Assembly: GCA_001897035.1 (NCBI GenBank)
Contig: MKRS01000324.1
Span: forward strand, 1-10,477
Length of the DNA stretch: 10,477 nucleotides
Origin: Bacteroidales bacterium 45-6
GTDB taxonomy: Bacteria > Bacteroidota > Bacteroidia > Bacteroidales > Dysgonomonadaceae
Reading direction: 5' to 3'
How positions within the stretch are numbered: the first letter of the stretch is position 1; each line of letters opens with the position of its first letter. Below, piece after piece: positions 6,496-10,477 of this stretch. The translations under genes were made by a program, and so were the position numbers. Under the pieces are notes generated by a model that searched no databases, was not told where the DNA came from, and saw only the letters and a program-made list of their open reading frames with translations.

Positions 6496-7392
6496 ATGAT
6501 TCTCATTAGTATTGGAATTGTTATTTTCATTGCGAGTATTGTTGTCGCAAACGTTTCGCCCGCAGTCAAACCTTATGCAGGGAAAATCCGCATAGCAGGT
6601 ATTGTAGCTATTATTCTGGGTGCGATCACCACTGGAATCAAGCAAATCGAACCAGGTGAGATTGGGGTTCAGAAACTATTTGGCAAGGTGGACGACCGCA
6701 TTCTTGAAAGTGGTCTCAACGTGGTGAATCCATTGGTGCAGGTGGTCACGTTCAATATCCGAACACAAAACTACACCATGTCGGGAGTGCATGACGAAGG
6801 TAATCAAGCGGGCGACGACGCCATCCGCGTCTTGTCGGCCGACGGGCTGGAGGTAGTGATCGATTTGACCGTCCTCTACCGCGTTGTACCCAATCAGGCA
6901 CCACGCATTCTTCAACAAATAGGTACCGATTACATCAACACGATTGTCCGCCCAATTTGCCGCACTAAAATCCGTGACAATGCGGTCTATTACGATGCCG
7001 TGGCTCTCTATTCCACGAAACGCGACGAGTTCCAGAACCGTATTTTCAAGACCATCGAAAGTGATTTCCAGAAACGGGGATTGATGCTGGAGCAACTGTT
7101 GGTGCGAAATATCACCTTGCCGCAATCGGTCAAACAGACCATCGAGTCGAAAATCAACGCCGAGCAAGAGGCGCAAAAGATGACTTTCGTGCTTCAAAAA
7201 GAACATCAGGAAGCCGAACGCAAACGAGTGGAAGCACAAGGCATCGCGGATTACCAGAGAATATTAAGCACCGGGTTGAGCGACAAGCAACTTCAGTATG
7301 AAATGATAAAAGCCATCGCCACTTCACCCAATGCGAAGCTGATTATCATGGATTCTAAAAAAGGCTCGCCCATTATCGTGGACGGCAAATAA
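6496..7392 (+). CDS. Prohibitin-like SPFH/Band 7 membrane protein
   Basis: This 298-residue protein belongs to the SPFH (stomatin/prohibitin/flotillin/HflK) superfamily, which forms membrane-anchored ring assemblies that organise membrane microdomains or regulate proteases. Two hydrophobic segments lie near the N-terminus, at about 1-19 (MILISIGIVIFIASIVVANV) and 31-47 (IRIAGIVAIILGAITTG). The Band 7 domain spans about 50-215: IEPGEIGVQKLFGKV, SADGLEVVIDLTVLYRV, and LVRNITLPQSVKQTIESK. A charged coiled-coil-like stretch covers about 216-255 (AEQEAQK...EHQEAERKRVEAQG). The VLYRV and RNITLP blocks fit prohibitins better than flotillins. No NfeD-type partner or FtsH/HflC gene is adjacent, so its partner is unknown. 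The gene appears monocistronic. It has no clear Shine-Dalgarno site. Repeat copy B begins 10 bp after its stop. Confidence 0.88.
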   Translation: MILISIGIVIFIASIVVANVSPAVKPYAGKIRIAGIVAIILGAITTGIKQIEPGEIGVQKLFGKVDDRILESGLNVVNPLVQVVTFNIRTQNYTMSGVHDEGNQAGDDAIRVLSADGLEVVIDLTVLYRVVPNQAPRILQQIGTDYINTIVRPICRTKIRDNAVYYDAVALYSTKRDEFQNRIFKTIESDFQKRGLMLEQLLVRNITLPQSVKQTIESKINAEQEAQKMTFVLQKEHQEAERKRVEAQGIADYQRILSTGLSDKQLQYEMIKAIATSPNAKLIIMDSKKGSPIIVDGK

Positions 7393-7401
7393 GTTTCGCC
7401 A

Positions 7402-7441
7402 ACGGCTTTGGCGGAATGCTTCCCACGTCCGGCATGGCCGT
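7402..7441. repeat. Intergenic repeat element, copy B
   Basis: This 40-bp sequence is the second copy of the element at 6235-6275 (about 31 of 41 aligned columns identical). Its tips are ACGGC and GCCGT. It also overlaps a local perfect stem, CGCCAA (7397-7402) and TTGGCG (7408-7413), with a 5-nt loop. It begins 10 bp after the prohibitin stop codon, the same position relative to the upstream gene as copy A. No T-run follows, so it is not a typical terminator. Confidence 0.6.
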
Positions 7442-7481
7442 TTAAGCCTCTGTTTAGAAGCGACTGTAATCTCAGCCTTGA

Positions 7482-7924
7482 AGCGAGTCAAAATCTTCCC
7501 GCGGACGGGGAGGTGTGGTGAAAGACATACGTGTGGACAACATCGTGATGAACAACATTCAAAAGAATGGCATCAGCGAGATGCCCATCAGCGCCATTTC
7601 GTTTTCGAATGTCATCATGTCGGCCCAGGAAGTTTTTTCGGCAAAGACGGGCAAAGGTATCGCTTTCCGCAATGCAGACTTGTCAGTAAGCAGAGGCACT
7701 GCATTTTCTTTCGAAGAATATAGCGATTTGATTTTGTCGGATGTGCGTTCTAAAGTACCTTTGGCAAACCAACCAATTGAGGTTTTGAAAAATGTACAAT
7801 CGCTTTCATCAACAACTGTTTCCAAGCAACACCTGCCGACATTTTTTGCAAGAGTTTCAGCAGTACGGTGGTGTGGAGAAACAATTTTTTGAAAAATGTC
7901 AAGATTGAAAAAACAGAGGATTAA
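7482..7924 (+). pseudogene. Decayed GH28 polygalacturonase, C-terminal remnant
   Basis: GH28 enzymes hydrolyse polygalacturonan in pectin using a right-handed beta-helix. The frame reading SSRGRGGVVKDIRVDNIVMN (from 7494) matches the conserved RGRGGVV block and the following helix coils seen in Bacteroidota GH28 proteins. It continues into GISEMPISAISFSNVIMSAQ and GKGIAFRNADLSV, typical C-terminal beta-helix rungs. Three defects mark decay. All sequence before the RGRGG block, including the catalytic aspartates, is missing. About 50-70 residues that normally separate the MNNIQ and EMPI blocks are deleted in frame. A one-base frameshift near 7790-7803 moves the C-terminus (AFINNCF...VVWRNNFLKNVKIE, stop 7922-7924) into another frame. 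An extra A near 7491 may be a further shift. The gene cannot make an active enzyme. Its stop is one base before the next gene's ATG, so the two were probably co-transcribed in the ancestor. Confidence 0.75.
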
Positions 7925-7925
7925 C

Positions 7926-8603
7926 ATGAAAAGACGGACCATAGCTCTCATGCTCTCGTGCACATGGGCGTGCATCGCCTGGGGGCAAACGCACCCTTTG
8001 TTGGCCAAAGCGGAAGCAGCCGAGAAGAATGCCTATACAAGACAAACCTCCTTGCCCATCGATAGCAAAAAACAAAAAGTAGCATTAAACGGGCAAGTCA
8101 TTCCTGCCGATATGAGCAAGGCTTTTGCCTTTGAATATTCATCTCGCTATGGATTGCGCTCGCCTCAGCAAGCAGAGATCGACACCCATTTGGAAGGACT
8201 AAAATATGTCGTTGACCTGAACGACACCTACATAACAACCCTCAACACGAATTGGCCAGCCGAGGAAAAAGAGATGAATCCTACCCGGTATTTTGAAATA
8301 GCGGTAAAAGCAAGAAAAAACATCTTCCTATCTGAAATTTCATACAGGTTGCAAGGGGTTGCACCCGAGAAAATGCAATTTACAGCGTTGGGTTCGTTCG
8401 ATAAAAGTTTCTCGAAGCCGGACACCTATTCCCTGATGGAAACCATGCCACCTCAACCCAGGCAATATTCGCAAAAAATGATGTTCAAACTTTCGAAAGG
8501 AAAAACGTATTATTTCCGGATTTACCCTTGGTGTCAGAGTGGAGCCATAGAAAAATCTATAAAAATAGACAGCATCTTATTCACCGGATACGAAGGGAAA
8601 TAA
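7926..8603 (+). CDS. Secreted protein of unknown function, coupled to the GH28 relic
   Basis: I do not recognise a named family for this 225-residue protein. A signal peptide is visible at about 1-20 (MKRRTIALMLSCTWACIAWG, cleavage before Q21). The N-terminal half (about 21-105) is polar and probably helical, with KAEAAEKNAYTRQ, EYSSRYGLRS and HLEGLKYVVDLND. The C-terminal part (about 120-222) has alternating strand-like segments (RYFEIAVKARKNIFLSEISY, KTYYFRIYPW, SIKIDSILFTG). This pattern resembles carbohydrate-binding or jelly-roll beta-sandwiches found at the end of Bacteroidota polysaccharide-degrading enzymes, but that is inference. The ATG at 7926 is preferred over an in-frame ATG at 7896 because it gives a clean signal peptide and has AGAGGA just upstream. 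It follows the GH28 relic stop by one base, suggesting a pectin-related role. A strong terminator follows the stop. Confidence 0.75.
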   Translation: MKRRTIALMLSCTWACIAWGQTHPLLAKAEAAEKNAYTRQTSLPIDSKKQKVALNGQVIPADMSKAFAFEYSSRYGLRSPQQAEIDTHLEGLKYVVDLNDTYITTLNTNWPAEEKEMNPTRYFEIAVKARKNIFLSEISYRLQGVAPEKMQFTALGSFDKSFSKPDTYSLMETMPPQPRQYSQKMMFKLSKGKTYYFRIYPWCQSGAIEKSIKIDSILFTGYEGK

Positions 8604-8607
8604 TAGA

Positions 8608-8645
8608 AAAGAAGCTGATTCGTAGATTTGCGAATCAGCTTCTTT
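8608..8645. terminator. Bidirectional intrinsic terminator
   Basis: AAAGAAGCTGATTCG (8608-8622) and CGAATCAGCTTCTTT (8631-8645) form a perfect 15-bp stem with an 8-nt loop. The A-rich left foot and T-rich right foot give a U-tract in both directions. It lies between the stop of the secreted-protein gene (8603) and the stop of the convergent barrel gene (8655), exactly where a shared terminator is expected. Confidence 0.9.
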
Positions 8646-8654
8646 GTAAGCAGA

Positions 8655-9458
8655 TCAAATGTGCAAGTGAAAACCGAAGGCATAGACAAACTCGGCGAAG
8701 AAGAAAGCTTGCTTGGCCTTGTCGCTCGACGAATAGGTCGTGCGAATGTCCGGCATGTTGATATAACCCTCTTTTCCTTCCGCACGCAAGAAAAACAGGT
8801 TCCACAGATCGACATTCACCCCCAATTTAGCACTTAGTCCAAACCCTGAAAGGTGAAAAGCGTCGTGCCTCTGCTCCCCCATCAGCGTGGCGTTGGTGCG
8901 CGGCAACAAAAATCCGGCGCCCCCGCCCACAAATCCATTAACACGCAGGATGCCCTTGCTATACACGTTCCGATAGTATTCCACTTCGGAATTGATATAG
9001 TTTAACCCGTCGGTGTGTTCAAATTTCAGAAACTCGGGTGTCAGCTTGATCGTGTTGTCAGGATTCACCATCGATTGGTAAGCCGGACGAACAGTCCCCG
9101 ATAGGTCCACCGTCTGGTCTTGATCCATCACATATTTCATGTGATCCACTCCCAAAGTGATGGCCAAATTATCCTTCAGGAAATAACCCAGCCTGAAGTT
9201 CGTTTGAGGAATCGTGATCCGATCGAGTTGCAAATAATCGCGATAGCTCCACTTGTTTTGCTTGTCGGAAGCCTTCACTTTGTCGAGGGTAAAATCGTAA
9301 TCATTGCCCTTGAAATGAATCGTAGAGTTGGTATAAGCATCTTTGTTCCAACCCCAAAATGCGTAAAACGTTCCTTTTTTATACGCAGGCCCCGATTGCG
9401 AGAAAGCAAGTCCAGAGCAAAAGGAAAAAGCCATAATTATTATAAAATTCCTTATCAT
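8655..9458 (-). CDS. Outer-membrane beta-barrel protein, function unknown
   Basis: This 267-residue protein has a signal peptide at about 1-20 (MIRNFIIIMAFSFCSGLAFS, cleavage before Q21). The mature part is rich in amphipathic beta-strands with aromatic girdles, for example GTFYAFWGWNKDAYT (29-43), TNFRLGYFLKDNLAITLGVDH, GILRVNGFVGGGAGFLLPRT and FFFAEFVYAFGFHLHI at the end. The size and pattern fit a small outer-membrane barrel of about 8-10 strands, as in porin-like or OmpW/OmpA-barrel-like proteins. No catalytic or binding motif is evident. The C14 in the leader lacks a lipobox context, so it is not called a lipoprotein. It is convergent with the secreted-protein gene and shares its terminator. 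It is transcribed alone from the 9459-9718 region. A physiological role cannot be assigned. Confidence 0.8.
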   Translation of the reverse strand: MIRNFIIIMAFSFCSGLAFSQSGPAYKKGTFYAFWGWNKDAYTNSTIHFKGNDYDFTLDKVKASDKQNKWSYRDYLQLDRITIPQTNFRLGYFLKDNLAITLGVDHMKYVMDQDQTVDLSGTVRPAYQSMVNPDNTIKLTPEFLKFEHTDGLNYINSEVEYYRNVYSKGILRVNGFVGGGAGFLLPRTNATLMGEQRHDAFHLSGFGLSAKLGVNVDLWNLFFLRAEGKEGYINMPDIRTTYSSSDKAKQAFFFAEFVYAFGFHLHI

Positions 9459-9718
9459 TTTAATTGATTTTATGATTTATTCATTATAACAATAAGCAAT
9501 CCGGAAAGTTCATTGGCGAATTCTATCAATTTTCACATTTAATAAGCAGTGCTTATAATCAGATTAAGATAGATAACTGGAGATTGTAGCTGAAAATCTA
9601 TCCATTCAAGACTCAATACAATTGGAAAATAGTTCTATTTTTGCAATCAACGAAAATATTTTTCCCAAACAAGAGAAATGAGCTACGCTCCAATTTCAAC
9701 CAATAATCAATAAAAAAA
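9459..9718. other. AT-rich divergent intergenic region
   Basis: This 260-bp region lies between the minus-strand barrel gene and the plus-strand RibD-C-like gene and must hold both promoters. The plus-strand one is marked by TATTTTTG at 9636-9643. For the barrel gene only a sigma70-like TATAAT (minus strand, about 9483-9488) is visible and no TAnnTTTG. No ORF, repeat or RNA gene was recognised. Confidence 0.6.
9636..9643 (+). promoter_or_regulatory. Bacteroidota -7 promoter element for the RibD-C-like gene
   Basis: TATTTTTG is an exact TAnnTTTG match 75 bp before the ATG at 9719. No TTTG occurs at the standard -33 spacing. The predicted leader would be about 65-70 nt, ending in an A-rich run before the start codon, a usual form of translation signal in this phylum. 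Confidence 0.45.
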
Positions 9719-10255
9719 ATGATGGAAAGAAAAGTAATCCTATACATTGCAACGAGCCTGGACGGATACATAGCTGCACCCGACGACAATCTTGACTTTC
9801 TTTCGACGGTGGAACAAGAAGGAGAAGACTATGGCTACGAAAAGTTTATGGAAACAGTGGACACCGTAATCATGGGCCGACGAACGTATGAAAAGGTTAT
9901 ATCTTTGGTTGGCTATTTTCCCCATGCTGACAAATGCTCATACATCATCTCCCGCAAACCGAGACCCGATGCCGGTTCTGTAAAATTTCATGACGGAGAC
10001 TTGAAATCACTCGTTACCAAACTGAAATCGGAAAAAGGGAAAAACATATTTTGCGACGGAGGGGCAGAAATAGTGAATGGACTTCTCAAGGACGACCTCA
10101 TCGATGAGTTTATCCTATCCATCGTTCCGGTTTTACTTGGAAGCGGAATCAAACTTTTCCAAGACGACCGTCCGGAAATGAAATTGGGATTGGCCTCGAC
10201 AAAGCAATACCCTAAAGGACTCGTGCAGCTACATTACAAACGTTCAAGGAAATAA
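9719..10255 (+). CDS. Dihydrofolate reductase-like / RibD C-terminal domain protein
   Basis: This 178-residue cytoplasmic protein has the RibD C-terminal (dihydrofolate reductase-like) fold throughout. The visible blocks are LYIATSLDGYIAAPDDNLDF (8-27), TVIMGRRTYEKV (49-60) for the nucleotide-binding loop, NIFCDGGAEIVNGLL (109-123) and FILSIVPVLLGSGIKLF (131-147). Members are NADPH-dependent reductases or uncharacterised homologues (the YyaP/YwjB type in Bacillus). It is a stand-alone domain with no deaminase half, so it is not the riboflavin enzyme RibD itself, and its substrate is unknown. Two adjacent ATG codons (9719, 9722) are equally possible starts. The gene seems monocistronic and is convergent with the MFS gene to its right, with 34 bp between stops and no clear terminator. 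Confidence 0.87.
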   Translation: MMERKVILYIATSLDGYIAAPDDNLDFLSTVEQEGEDYGYEKFMETVDTVIMGRRTYEKVISLVGYFPHADKCSYIISRKPRPDAGSVKFHDGDLKSLVTKLKSEKGKNIFCDGGAEIVNGLLKDDLIDEFILSIVPVLLGSGIKLFQDDRPEMKLGLASTKQYPKGLVQLHYKRSRK

Positions 10256-10289
10256 AGCGAAGGACAATCGAAGGCCTCTCGTTGCCCGC

Positions 10290-10477
10290 TCAAGGATTCC
10301 GATCCCGTTTCTTCACCCTCACCGCATCCCCATCGGTTGGTTTCAGTTTCAAATAACCAAACAAGGACAAGAATCCGACCAAAGCCACCAAGATGAAAGA
10401 CAAGCGAAAGTCTGCCACCGTGTAACCATCGCCGCTCCGGTTCACGATGGTCGAGAGCCGCAGGAACACAGCTCCCA
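10290..10477 (-). CDS. MFS-type transporter, C-terminal fragment (runs off right edge)
   Basis: A minus-strand frame is open from the right edge to a TGA at 10290-10292, giving 61 residues. It contains a hydrophobic transmembrane helix of about 20 residues (FRLSFILVALVGFLSLFGYL) followed by a polar, basic cytoplasmic tail (KLKPTDGDAVRVKKRDRNP). A last helix ending in a short charged tail, with a preceding loop like FLRLSTIVNRSGDGYTVADF, resembles the end of drug-exporter-type major facilitator permeases (DHA2-like). Only the C-terminus is present, so subfamily and substrate cannot be fixed, and another multi-pass membrane protein is possible. It is convergent with the RibD-C-like gene. Confidence 0.6.
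   Translation of the reverse strand, partial: GAVFLRLSTIVNRSGDGYTVADFRLSFILVALVGFLSLFGYLKLKPTDGDAVRVKKRDRNP

Noticed and set aside
7397..7413. CGCCAA/TTGGCG hairpin just after the prohibitin gene as a terminator
   Set aside because: No T-run follows. It overlaps repeat copy B, which explains it better.
7478..7723. Plus-strand open frame beginning MKRVKIFPRTG
   Set aside because: It is the off-frame reading of the GH28 relic and has no conserved sequence beyond a few bases at its start.
7896..7925. Earlier in-frame ATG for the secreted protein
   Set aside because: It would add ten charged residues before the signal peptide. The ATG at 7926 has a ribosome-binding site and a proper signal peptide.
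6496..8603. Possible defence island of SPFH protein, secreted protein and relic
   Set aside because: No nuclease, helicase, toxin, NTPase or reverse transcriptase is present, and the relic is GH28-like. Nothing supports a defence role.

Overview
The window looks like a chromosomal segment of a Bacteroidota bacterium, most likely of the order Bacteroidales. Four things point there. The large outer-membrane receptor has an N-terminal carboxypeptidase-regulatory-like domain before its TonB plug. Several intergenic regions contain an exact TAnnTTTG hexamer-type -7 element. Leaders are mostly A-rich with few Shine-Dalgarno sites. A relic resembles the GH28 polygalacturonases common in this phylum. 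No rRNA, tRNA, CRISPR array, integrase or transposase was seen, so this is mostly ordinary chromosome with one decayed locus.

Layout from left to right. (1) A minus-strand two-component pair: an OmpR-type response regulator (379-1077), then the N-terminal part of its sensor kinase, which runs off the left edge (1-280). (2) A 250-bp divergent intergenic region with an OmpR-like direct repeat, a -7 element and an inverted repeat. (3) A plus-strand TonB-dependent receptor (1328-3733). (4) A probable two-gene operon: nadB, L-aspartate oxidase (3900-5492), and an AlkD-like DNA glycosylase (5515-6222). (5) A two-membrane-segment prohibitin/SPFH protein (6496-7392). (6) A decayed GH28 polygalacturonase relic (7482-7924), followed one base later by an intact secreted protein of unknown function (7926-8603). 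(7) A strong bidirectional hairpin terminator, then a convergent minus-strand outer-membrane beta-barrel protein (8655-9458). (8) A RibD-C/dihydrofolate-reductase-like protein (9719-10255), convergent with the C-terminus of an MFS transporter (10290-10477, cut by the right edge).

How the genes may work together. The two-component system and the TonB receptor diverge from one control region and may be regulatorily linked. nadB and the AlkD-like gene are 22 bp apart and probably co-transcribed. The GH28 relic and the secreted protein after it look like the remains of a pectin-degradation gene cluster. A diverged ~41-bp element with self-complementary ends lies just downstream of both the AlkD-like and the prohibitin genes, and may be a dispersed intergenic repeat family. 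I did not find a convincing new multi-gene system. The best leads are the unknown secreted protein coupled to the GH28 relic, the intergenic repeat pair, and the candidate operator between the regulator and the receptor.
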